Positions 1 to 7,376 of a DNA stretch of 16,234 bases are shown in pieces. This DNA comes from Larix sibirica. Its lineage: Eukaryota > Streptophyta > Pinopsida > Pinales > Pinaceae. A model generated the notes under the pieces. It was not told the origin of the DNA. It ran no database searches and was given only the letters and a program-made list of their open reading frames with translations. Both the position numbers and the translations under genes were made by a program. The first letter of the stretch is position 1, and each line of letters opens with the position of its first letter. The stretch is taken from NCBI GenBank assembly GCA_004151065.3, contig NWUY0300000897.1, forward strand, positions 48,743 through 64,976. The letters run 5' to 3'.

Positions 1-1140
1 ATCATTAATGTGTAACATGAAACATTGATTCACCATAAATATCATAATTCTATGAGTCCATCAATCGAACAATGAGTGACAATGACGAAGTAATATGCGG
101 CTAGGTGCAAGATCACAGACTATATGGACTCCCAATCTTATGGAAAGAATATCGGCATGGGCATCGAATTGCATTGGGGGTACTAAATGATGGAACCCAC
201 GTAAGGGAGGCTCTATTCTCGGGAAAGGGTGAATGCAATGGTGGTTGAGTTGGGACACTTTCCCAAATAGAGGGGGTCCTACAGGCGTAAAATGGGCAAA
301 CAAAGTTGATGCATATGATGTTTAGTAAAGGGAAATCACCTATATGCTAGTCTAAGAAAATATCCCTATAGGGGGTGGTTCCATGCCGAAAAAAGAGGGT
401 CTCATCGCAATCTGATCTTTTACACATGGAAATGATACCCAATCGTAAAACTGTATCTGGAAAGTAAATTAAATGTAAAAGTGAAATGTGACCTCAGGAA
501 GTGGTCGAGATCACGTGTTTGAAAATTTGAGTAGGCAAGGTTAAGGGCCTACCCCCATGCTATGGGCATGGGGTTTGTGGCTATGGATCACATATGTTTT
601 GGACTAAGCTATGGGATCATTGAAATACAAATGTGTATGTGATGGGGTAGGGTCAAAATGATTGATCATGCCCACCTATCTCAGGGTTGAGATAATTGAT
701 CTTTCCCCCCAGCCTACAGGTGTCGATGTACCATGGATGTTATCTTGGAGAGGTACCGATAGGTCATCGAACTGTAGCTAGAGGGGGGCACCATGAGGCA
801 GATATCCATGGTGGAACACAACATCCGTGAGATGATGAGTGGGAATGCCCCCCGCAGGGGAAATGCCCCAGTATCATCAATCCAAACAATGCGGAGGACG
901 ACGATGATGAGTAAGTAGGTTTGGGGGCCTACCCCCATCCTATGGACATGGAATTTCCTCATCATTTTGAAAGGATTGGACAGATAGATCGAAGGGATTC
1001 ATCTCCATTGACGCAACCATAATGGTATGGGAGTATTTCGAGGAAGTCTCACTAGATGAAAAGAGGTAATAGATAGAGATCGTCCCCTCGGAGAAGGATG
1101 TAGGAAGGGGAACTTCCTTGATGGTGGTGACTTGTTGTTT
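1..1140 (-). other. Degenerate minus-strand retroelement continuation, no domain recognised
   Basis: No gene can be called here. The minus strand continues downstream of the CCHC region (1141-1640). A stretch read from about 1140 to 952 is open for roughly 60 codons and ends in a stop next to a proline-rich segment, which fits the C-terminal part of a decayed gag-like protein. Below about 900 all frames are broken. The stretch contains a 26-bp repeated motif (546-571 and 926-951). I recognise no reverse transcriptase, integrase or protease motif. Assignment to the same retroelement rests only on adjacency and strand. Confidence 0.3.
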
Positions 1141-1194
1141 AAGAGAATGTCAGCACAAATTGGATAAAACAAACCAAAAATTTTGGATATCGAT

Positions 1195-1236
1195 ACAATG
1201 GTGCGAATAGTGGCCATAGATTCCACACAACGTGCA
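1195..1236 (-). other. CCHC zinc knuckle 2 (intact)
   Basis: CTLCGIYGHYSHHC gives perfect CX2CX4HX4C spacing in an open frame shared with knuckle 1. Confidence 0.75.
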
Positions 1237-1362
1237 AGTATGGTTGGTGTGCAATGCCTTGTTGCGTTGTTTCGTAGTGTCAAGGAGAGTGATGTGAATG
1301 ACGAGTATTTTCATCGGCCTCCTCATGAATGTAGAGATGAGAATGCAACATGGGAACTCCAA

Positions 1363-1404
1363 ACACTAATGGGTGGTGTGACCCAAGATATCACACACAT
1401 CACA
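1363..1404 (-). other. CCHC zinc knuckle 1 (stop inside)
   Basis: Spacing is C-x2-C-x4-H-x4-C, read CDVCDILGHTTH-stop-C. The stop replaces the residue just before the last Cys. The spacing matches the canonical retroviral-type knuckle exactly. Confidence 0.65.
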
Positions 1405-1598
1405 AGGCATGGGTGCTCGTGCTAGGATAGGGGAAGGTGGGTTTAAGACCGTATCTGGAGAAGGTTGTAGGGCCGCATTATTGGCTTTTCTCCCAGCTTT
1501 CTTTTTGGTAAAAGGTTGAGTAGAGGGTGTGGTTTCCTTCATAACCATGGGTGGTGGGGCATGGGAAGTACCAACCAGACGCATAAGAGTCAAAACAA

Positions 1599-2651
1599 CT
1601 ATGGGGTGGGTGGGGGGTTTGGTGGAGTGAGGTACCAAATAGGTAAACCTAATGTCAATCCTAGAAGGTTAAGTGCAGTCATCATGGGAGTTTCTACAAT
1701 CCTAAGAGGAGGAAAGAGAAATGAAACTTGATGTATAGGAAATCCCACCCACAGGTGCCCTGACGCTGGGTTAGGGATAGGAGAGGGTTTAGGTTGAACG
1801 GTAAAGCTCTCAAAATAAATGGTGCATAAATGTGATATCTCCACTTTCACTAGTGGTGGAAGAGAGATCATGCATAGTTCTGAAATATCCACCCTAGGTG
1901 TTGGGGATAGGTCTTAAAAGGACATCATGAGAGAAGAACCTTGGAAGACACCAAGACTGACACTCATGAATGATGGAATAGAAATACTTACATAGCTATT
2001 ATCAACCATAGGTAAGACATGATCTGGACAAGCCTGACCCTTGGGATCATAATATGTGACTTGATCAAGTTTTACAATCTTCCCTTTACGGGAGAACATC
2101 ATAATTCTGAACACAGTGGAGGAAACCACTTGCATAGCATACATGTAGATATGCCCAAGGAGGAGGTTGTAATATAATTAGGCTTTAACAACCTCAATGT
2201 TGATTAAGAGCATTTTCCCATCCAACTAGATGGGGGCATTTTGTAGAAGATCTTATGGTTGAGAAACACGGCTATTATACGTGTGCAATGTCATAAGGGA
2301 TGGGGAAAGTTCTGGGGAACCTAACTTCTACCAAATGTGAGTGGACATGACATAAGTGGAGGAACCTTCATCAATAATGCAACGTTGAATAACCAAATTC
2401 TTGATGGTTACTAGAATCTGAAAAGACACTGAAAAGAGCATCTGAGGCTCTTCTTTATCAAGATCAAATGTCATAAGGCAAGCATTAAAAGAATCGATCA
2501 CACCCAAGGAAGAGAATAACACTTTGTGTTGCGTGGGACAGTTCCGAAGAATCTCTAAGGTATACATGGCAACAAGAGACTGTGCTAAGTCATCCACAAT
2601 GATAGAGTTAAGGGTTGCACAGGCATTGGGGTTGTTCACTACACGACGCAA
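1599..2651 (-). pseudogene. Ty3/gypsy-like aspartic protease and downstream linker (broken)
   Basis: One minus-strand frame runs from 2651 to 1599 (about 350 codons) interrupted by a few stops, for example TAG at 2328-2330 and a stop at 1914-1916. The protease active-site region is CIIDEGSSTYVMS (2381-2343), matching the DxG(S/A)S type of plant gypsy proteases, which cleave the gag-pol polyprotein. About 90 codons on come NYNLLLGHIYMYAMQ and VVSSTVFRIMMF, a typical C-terminal protease segment of plant gypsy elements. A hydrophobic, Pro-rich linker follows (1892-1599). Canonical DTG or DSG is DEG here, a variant common in plant families. Stops and the later frame change show it is not functional. 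No reverse transcriptase motif follows within the window. Confidence 0.65.
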
Positions 2652-3178
2652 ACAGATCTTGGGGATATTAGGTAAAGAATCTGCAGTAGGGCGAGGTAGG
2701 TGAAATTTTTCTTCGACTAGTGGGTATTATTTCCATTTATCAATATTAGAGGTATCATTAGCCAGACCATTGGTTATGCCACGTCTAGAGATTGACATCA
2801 TCATATATCATGAAAAGATGTTGAACAAAAGGGTCATGAGAATGATTGAAAGACGATGATAGAGATGGGTAAGGTGTCATAGGTTGTGTTGTGACCACCC
2901 CTTGTGATGGGAATGGGTTTTTCAAGACCATCAGTTATGATTGAGTCGAATTAGGTGGGCGAGTATTAGGTTTACCGTGTGGGGAATTAGCTGCTTCACA
3001 TTGGTTGGCCTCATTCCACAATTGGCGAGCCTTACCCAAATGAGGACAATGATGGTATAATGTATGTAAACACCGCAAAAGGAACATGGATGGTTAGTTC
3101 ATAACTGAGGGTTCTTACCTTGCTTGGGAGTTTTATTGGGATCCATATGTGCGGGGCTTCGATTTCTTCCAATGTCAT
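2652..3178 (-). pseudogene. Gag C-terminal remnant with frameshifted CCHC knuckle
   Basis: This lies just upstream, on the minus strand, of the protease region. At 3086-3046 the sequence reads CSFCGVYIHYT, and then a one-base deletion shifts the frame before HHC. Restoring the spacing in concept gives CX2CX4HX4C, very similar to CTLCGIYGHYSHHC at 1236-1195. The order knuckle then protease is the expected gag-pol order. The remaining sequence toward 2652 is Ser/Pro/His-rich with stops. The fragment is cut by the N at 3179, so the gag N terminus is absent. Confidence 0.55.
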
Positions 3179-3179
3179 N
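3179..3179. other. Scaffold join (N)
   Basis: A single unknown base sits exactly between the gypsy remnant and the first base of the 5-kb duplicated block. It probably marks a contig join, not a sequencing miscall. Confidence 0.7.
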
Positions 3180-3236
3180 CTGATAACAAACCAGGTAATA
3201 GATTTGACATTAGGTGGTGATGAATGAATCCGTTCA

Positions 3237-3350
3237 ATACAAAGATACAATCAATGAACCCACAGCATCAGAAGGCAGATACAAAGATACAGTCAATGAA
3301 TGATAATGAACCCAAAGCATTGGAAGGAAGATACAGTCAATGATATAATA
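3237..3350 (+). repeat. Imperfect minisatellite (about 40-50-bp units)
   Basis: The phrases AAAGATACARTCAATGA, AATGAACCCAMAGCAT and GGAAGGAAGATAC recur with small changes two to three times in a row. Units are about 43-51 bp. No coding role is evident. A 69-codon open stretch overlaps it (3300-3509) without recognisable homology. Confidence 0.6.
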
Positions 3351-3759
3351 CTCGATCATGTTTTGTTTTATTCCCAGTATTCACATATTGAAAGTACCAG
3401 TCTTTGTATCCAGTTTAATATCAGCCCAAATAGCTCCTTTTTAGCTCAATATTTAGTGAAAACTGTAACGGATTTAAGGTCACCACCAAAATTATATGTG
3501 GCAATTTAGTACCTAGAACAGCAGCCAGGTAATCACAGCCTAGCTACATTTCTGGGTGTGATTTAGTATTCGACCACTAATATAAATTTGATCTCGATTC
3601 TAGAAAAAAAACATCCACGTTTTTCTGAGAATTAAGTCAATAGCGTAAAATTTTATTGCCTTCCAAGTTGAGAATATGGTAATAGTATGAGAACATAAAA
3701 ATCTGCAATCATGTTAGTGATGAGTCTTGAACATCTGCCTCTAAATTCTCTTTGGCTAG

Positions 3760-4010
3760 TGTTAACAGCCAAAATTTGCTCACCTGCCATGTTATCAGCT
3801 TCATCACTCTTATACATCATTAATCGGCATCATAAGCACCATTTTGCCATCTCATTCCATCCATATGACCTGAGGAAGTAATAAAATTCCCAAAAAATTG
3901 AAAGTCAAACCCTGAAATTGACCAGTTTAGAAGAGGTCACTGGTTTTCCCTCGAAATCGGAGAGCGAAGATACAGGTTTTTCTCCAAAAAGTGCGACCTA
4001 GCCCCAAAAA
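3760..4010 (+). repeat. Left terminal inverted-repeat arm
   Basis: This 251-bp arm pairs with 4868-5117 and, more closely, with 14963-15213. It is preceded by GCTAG at 3755-3759. Copy 2 equivalent: 10194-10444. Confidence 0.75.
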
Positions 4011-4186
4011 TGCTGAATAGTGACAAATGAGCTTTCAGTCACGGCCAAAAAGATGTGGTTTTCGGCCAGCCTACTTGTGAGTTGTGACTGAACAACAACA
4101 AACAACAGGCAAACATACCTAATAAAAAACACTCAACAAGGCGGCTGGAAATGGTGGTCTAACACAACCAAGGGTGGAATATGGAT

Positions 4187-4207
4187 CCATCCCCAATATG
4201 GTCGCCA
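4187..4207 (-). other. Possible retroelement primer-binding-site remnant
   Basis: The minus strand reads TGGCGACC, six bases, then GGGGATGG. Plant gypsy elements primed by tRNA-Asp usually have TGGCGCCGTTGTCGGGGATGG-like sequence here. About 16 of 21 positions agree with that pattern, recalled from general knowledge and not searched. Copy 2: 10634-10614. Confidence 0.3.
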
Positions 4208-4400
4208 AAATCTATAGGGTGTGATTTCTCACCCACGTGTGCCAAAAGCACCCCACCAAGGGGTTGTACAATCCTTGGTAGCAGATTCAACAAAGGAAAA
4301 AAAAAACAACAAAACCAATCTAAACAAACTATCAACATTCTTCAAATTGCAATACACATAGAGATCACCAAGACAACATATAGAGAATCAAAGAATGGAT

Positions 4401-4406
4401 TTTATT
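4401..4406 (-). promoter_or_regulatory. AATAAA poly(A)-signal-like motif
   Basis: AATAAA on the minus strand sits in an LTR-R-like context (CAATAAAATCCATTC), downstream of the TATA motif at 4668-4661. Copy 2: 10833-10828. Confidence 0.4.
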
Positions 4407-4660
4407 GATATTACAAAGGAAAGTATAAAGTAGCACCTTGGTACAATGTAAAGGAAATGGGCCTTCACAACTATCCAAGGGAAGCTTCATGCGTCTCTTT
4501 TGCAACCTCTCAATATCTATCCAATTGTCACTAGGTATATCTCCACAATGGTTGAAGTATAAACTAGATAATTTTCTCCTTCTATTTATGAGAGAATTTC
4601 GGCAAAGTAACAATGTGAGAGTAATATGGAAATTGTGTGTTGAATTGTGGCACTGAGGGA

Positions 4661-4668
4661 TTTTTATA
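4661..4668 (-). promoter_or_regulatory. TATA-box-like motif of the inverted-repeat element
   Basis: TATAAAAA on the minus strand is followed by CCC. It is kept in the diverged third copy (14768-14761) and in copy 2 (11095-11088). Distance to the AATAAA signal is about 255 bp, a plausible U3-R layout. Confidence 0.45.
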
Positions 4669-4867
4669 AGAACAAGAGTGGTCAAGAGAAGGATCTAGAT
4701 TCAATGTGAACATTTTTCATAATTTTCCTTGATTGCTTAGTGGATAAATTTAGGGTTTTGGAACCTAGATCCGTAACTAATTTTGGACCACATCAAGGTA
4801 TGTGTCCATTTTTTGCCCCTTCTTCATTAGGGAAGATGGAAATAACAAATTTCTTCTCAAAAATCAC

Positions 4868-5117
4868 TTTTTGGGACCAGATTGCACTTTTTGAGGGAAA
4901 AACTACGACAAAGGTCGTTGACTTCGAAGGAAAACCAACGACACCTTTTAAAGTGGTCAATTTCATGGTTTGAATTTCATTTTTGGGTAATTTTATCATT
5001 TCCTCTTGTCGTATGGATGGAATGAGATGGGAAAATGGGGCTTATGATGGCAATTAATGATGTATAAGGGTGATGAAGCTAATGACATGGAAGGTGAGAA
5101 AATTTTGGTTGTTTACG
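4868..5117 (-). repeat. Right terminal inverted-repeat arm
   Basis: This 250-bp arm is the diverged reverse complement of 3760-4010. It is followed by GTAGA, which does not match the left flank GCTAG. Copy 2 equivalent: 11295-11544. Confidence 0.7.
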
Positions 5118-5453
5118 GTAGAGGTAGGGCTAGTAGTACCAGTTGGGGCCATAGTAGATAGGGCCCAATTATTGCTTTACCGATTTCATTTTAGTGCATA
5201 ATGGTGTAATCTTTGAATCCTAATGTTTTTGTATGTTTTATAGAGATGGTGGGTAATGGTTTATTTGATATTTATTTTTAATCTTAGGATGTTTGGTATA
5301 TTACCTTTAGGGGTCCTCTTCATCCACTTGCATTCAAAAGTTTTTTATTTTTATTTTTCTTGTATTATAAAAGGTTTTAATTTTCAAACATTTTTACATA
5401 TTTCTTCTTGAGAATCATGTATTCTTCTCCACATTTTAATGGCATATTTGTGT
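5118..5453 (+). other. AT-rich spacer, no feature
   Basis: Between the inverted-repeat element and the tRNA-like repeats I see only AT-rich sequence with T runs. It could be part of an LTR whose edge is suggested at 6112. Copy 2: 11545-11880. Confidence 0.4.
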
Positions 5454-5520
5454 GGGAATGTAGCTCAAATAGAGTTCTTTCCTTTTGGCAAGTGATATAG
5501 GTTCAAATTCTAGCATCTTC
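5454..5520 (+). repeat. tRNA-Ala-like sequence 1 (SINE head or tRNA pseudogene)
   Basis: This 67-nt sequence resembles plant tRNA-Ala. The first 7 nt GGGAATG can pair with the last 7 nt CATCTTC (6 of 7, with wobble). Next comes the A-box-like TAGCTCAAATAG, then a B-box-like GGTTCAAATTC inside a T-arm with 4 of 5 pairs. The 3' end continues GTACCA, like a processed CCA end. The central anticodon and D-arm part is shortened, so it is not a functional tRNA. A tRNA-derived SINE is the likeliest origin. Confidence 0.55.
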
Positions 5521-5640
5521 GTACCAATTTCCATTTATGTTTTCATACTTTTACCATTTTTCTTTCTTTCTAAATTTTAATTTACACCAAGTTAGACTAG
5601 TTTTAAGTTTTGATCTGCAGTTTGAATGGTGTATTTTTAT

Positions 5641-5707
5641 GGGAATGTAGCTAAAGTAGATATATCGCCTTTTATCAAGTGATGTAGGTTCAAATCCCAG
5701 CATTCCC
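5641..5707 (+). repeat. tRNA-Ala-like sequence 2 (SINE head or tRNA pseudogene)
   Basis: This is 67 nt long, the same length as the first copy, and lies 187 bp downstream. The acceptor ends GGGAATG and CATTCCC are perfectly complementary (7 of 7). A-box-like TAGCTAAAGTAG and B-box-like GGTTCAAATCC are at the same positions. Its upstream flank (GAATGGTGTATTTTTAT) and AT-rich tail resemble those of copy 1, so a unit of about 187 bp was duplicated in tandem. Confidence 0.55.
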
Positions 5708-5790
5708 TTCCCATTTTTTTGTTTATGTTTTTCATTTGTTACCATTCTTTTATTTTTATTTCCACAAATTTTAATTTATAGACAATCAAT

Positions 5791-5872
5791 ACTAAACGAC
5801 TTTAAACCGAGTGCTAAATATGGTACTAAATTCAACACTAGACCAAATGCTAAACCTATCACTAAATAGAAA
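5791..5872 (+). repeat. 12-bp minisatellite, consensus RCTAAAYNNNNN
   Basis: Five perfectly phased 12-bp units run from 5813: GCTAAATATGGT, ACTAAATTCAAC, ACTAGACCAAAT, GCTAAACCTATC, ACTAAATAGAAA. They are preceded by ACTAAACGACTT and a 10-bp degenerate unit. The plus-strand reading gives a four-residue Leu-Asn-x-x repeat, which is a by-product of the 12-bp period and not evidence for a protein. Confidence 0.6.
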
Positions 5873-6111
5873 AATAGTTTTCAACTTCTACGTAGGGAAA
5901 ATGCTCCAACTTGAAAAAATGCACTATAATTTAATGCTAAAATCAACAATGATGACCAACTTTATTGTAGTGCATTTGTATCATTTTCTAAACTTTGTAC
6001 TAAACTCTTATACACTTTTCCCTTTTTCTTATTAGTAGTAGTGCCAATGAATCCCCTAATTGTCATCATACTCGGTAGAATAAAACTTGGGACTTAAAGA
6101 GACATTTCAAC

Positions 6112-6122
6112 ACCTCCCACTT
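6112..6122 (-). other. Possible polypurine tract and LTR start of a second LTR element
   Basis: The minus strand reads AAGTGGGAGG (6122-6113) directly before TGTTGAAATGTC, the usual layout of a polypurine tract followed by a 3' LTR beginning with TG. Upstream on the minus strand (about 6195-6150) a peptide like ADIMPKLGTKV faintly resembles the end of a copia RNase H (ADIxTKPL). I cannot find the other end of this LTR. Copy 2: 12539-12549. Confidence 0.3.
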
Positions 6123-6853
6123 ATTTACTAGTGTCAATCAGTTAAATCCATTCTAAGTGTTTTCTTGTAACCTTCGTACCAAGTTTGGGCATGATCCACT
6201 AGATTCATTCAAATAGATTATATTTTCCACACTTCTCTTAAATAATGCATGCTATGATAAATTATCAACTATTGCAAGAAAGGATTTAAATTAATTGCAT
6301 GTGACCTCACATTCATGTATCCTAATGTCCAATTTTATCTTATGCTTTCAATAACAGTTGGGAAGGTGTATTGTTAGATCTTTATCTTTCTTCCTTTGGC
6401 TAGAATTTATATCTTCAATGTTGTCCTGGGAGTTAAAATTCCCATTAAAGTGGGCTCGCTTCTCAAAGGGTTTGATATTTCCATGAACTTTCCCTATAGG
6501 AATGAGACTAGAGTTTATCCATACCCTTTAATATGTTGATTACGTGTGCTTATATATTGTAAATATTACCTCTAATTCATGTGTTGGAATATATCCATGA
6601 TTACTTTCAATGTATATTCCTTTAATATGTTGTATTTCCTTTCTTGTGATAATATTTGGATCCATGGTGTGAAATTCTCTTTCCGACTTAGACTTCCTAA
6701 GTCCAGCAAGTATATATTGCAACTATTCCCAAACACCCTAATAAAATCATTATGATACCAATATGATCTATAATGTATTGTAGATATTCCATAAGTTAAT
6801 TCATCACATGCATCTCAATATTCCACTACAAATACATTCATACTATAATGACA
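6123..6853 (-). other. Decayed AT-rich sequence between two LTR-type signals
   Basis: No confident domain is present. Short minus-strand open stretches (for example 6722-6540) have no recognised match. The region may be the remains of the internal part of the element whose tract lies at 6122-6113. Copy 2 (12550-13280) holds five or more of the few differences between the two blocks. Confidence 0.3.
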
Positions 6854-7334
6854 TGTTGGGAAACCCCTTTGAACAAAAGAACAAATGACATAAAACAACA
6901 GAAGGGAAAAGATATTCCGAGAAGAGAGGTGGTGTCAAAAGACACCATTTAGAACACTTAAGCACGGGGCATTATGATCATAACATAACAATGCATTATC
7001 TCATAACTCATTATTCGCTATGATTTGATATCAATACAACCCATAGGTTCGTTCCTTTATAGTCTCCAAATCTAACAAAGTTCCTTGAATTGAGAGAGAT
7101 ATGGTCCACAAGTAAGATTCATAGGTTCTAACTGTTCCCTGAAACACTGCAATGTCACATTGATTAGTCGGTTGTTTTCATCAAATCGACCATCCAATCG
7201 ACTCCCTCGCTGACCATTCAATCGAACAATCGATCAACCACTCATTCAATCCTTTAGTCGACTATTTCCTTTTGACTGACTTACTCCAAAATATCCAAAG
7301 GTGTGATGAACCTGCATAACCGTTGGTTCCAACA
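6854..7334 (-). mobile_element. Ty1/copia 3' LTR (481 bp)
   Basis: On the minus strand it begins TGTTGGAACC at 7334 and ends GGTTTCCCAACA at 6854, giving short inverted ends with TG..CA. It follows a polypurine tract (TGATGGGGGGG, 7345-7335) and the end of a copia pol remnant, as expected for a 3' LTR. A TATA-like CTATAAAG lies at 7062-7055. The R/U5 part holds a perfect 7-bp hairpin (6930-6947). The outer flank is TGACA. The partner 5' LTR is not in the window. Confidence 0.75.
7055..7062 (-). promoter_or_regulatory. TATA-like motif in the copia LTR
   Basis: CTATAAAG on the minus strand lies about 275 bp from the LTR start, a plausible U3/R boundary. Copy 2: 13489-13482. Confidence 0.4.
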
Positions 7335-7345
7335 CCCCCCCATCA
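7335..7345 (-). other. Copia polypurine tract
   Basis: TGATGGGGGGG on the minus strand immediately precedes the LTR start TGTTGG. It primes plus-strand DNA synthesis in LTR elements. Copy 2: 13772-13762. Confidence 0.6.
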
Positions 7346-7376
7346 ACACAACACTCTAGATATTCACAAGGTGGAG

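Larger units (their letters stand above)
1141..1640 (-). pseudogene. Retroelement gag/nucleocapsid-like fragment with two CCHC zinc knuckles
   Basis: The minus-strand frame running from about 1638 to 1150 encodes a Pro/Lys-rich segment followed by two CX2CX4HX4C zinc knuckles. The first (1404-1363) reads CDVCDILGHTTH, then an in-frame TAG at 1366-1368, then the last Cys. The second (1236-1195) is intact: CTLCGIYGHYSHHC. Knuckles of this type bind nucleic acid in the gag protein of LTR retrotransposons and would act in the virus-like particle. The two knuckles are about 127 bp apart. The internal stop and the frame change against the protease region upstream show it is dead. The second knuckle closely resembles the one at 3086-3046, so the two are probably from one family. 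A cellular CCHC protein is less likely given the neighbours. Confidence 0.6.
3760..5117 (-). mobile_element. 1.36-kb element with 250-bp terminal inverted repeats and LTR-like signals
   Basis: The left arm (3760-4010) begins TGTTAACAGCCAAAATTTGC. The right arm (4868-5117) is its diverged reverse complement over the full 250 bp. Both arms share the blocks around CTCACCT, ATACATCATTAAT, TTCCCAAAAA and GTTTTCC. Read on the minus strand, the right arm starts like an LTR U3. It is followed by a TATA motif (4668-4661), an AATAAA signal (4406-4401) and a sequence similar to the primer-binding region of plant gypsy elements, TGGCGACC..GGGGATGG (4207-4187). No protein domain is present, so the element would be non-autonomous. 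It could be a rearranged LTR element with an inverted LTR start, or a TIR DNA element of unknown superfamily. The superfamily is not resolved. Confidence 0.6.

Noticed and set aside
1600-1632. G-quadruplex from GGGG/GGG/GGGGGG runs
   Set aside because: There are only three separated G runs of three or more, and the strand is opposite a Pro-rich coding stretch, which explains the bias.
4365-4685. 106-codon minus-strand open stretch partly conserved in the third copy at 14579-14785
   Set aside because: It spans the TATA-like motif and AATAAA signal, the copies differ by indels, and the similarity is explained by shared non-coding element sequence. No domain is recognisable.
4750-4757. Telomere-type TTTAGGG repeat
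   Set aside because: A single occurrence in each element copy, with no array.
5454-5707. Functional tRNA-Ala genes
   Set aside because: Only 67 nt long, with shortened D and anticodon arms and no clear anticodon loop.
5811-6035. Leu-Asn-x-x repeat protein
   Set aside because: The four-residue period follows directly from the 12-bp minisatellite; the rest of the open stretch has no features.
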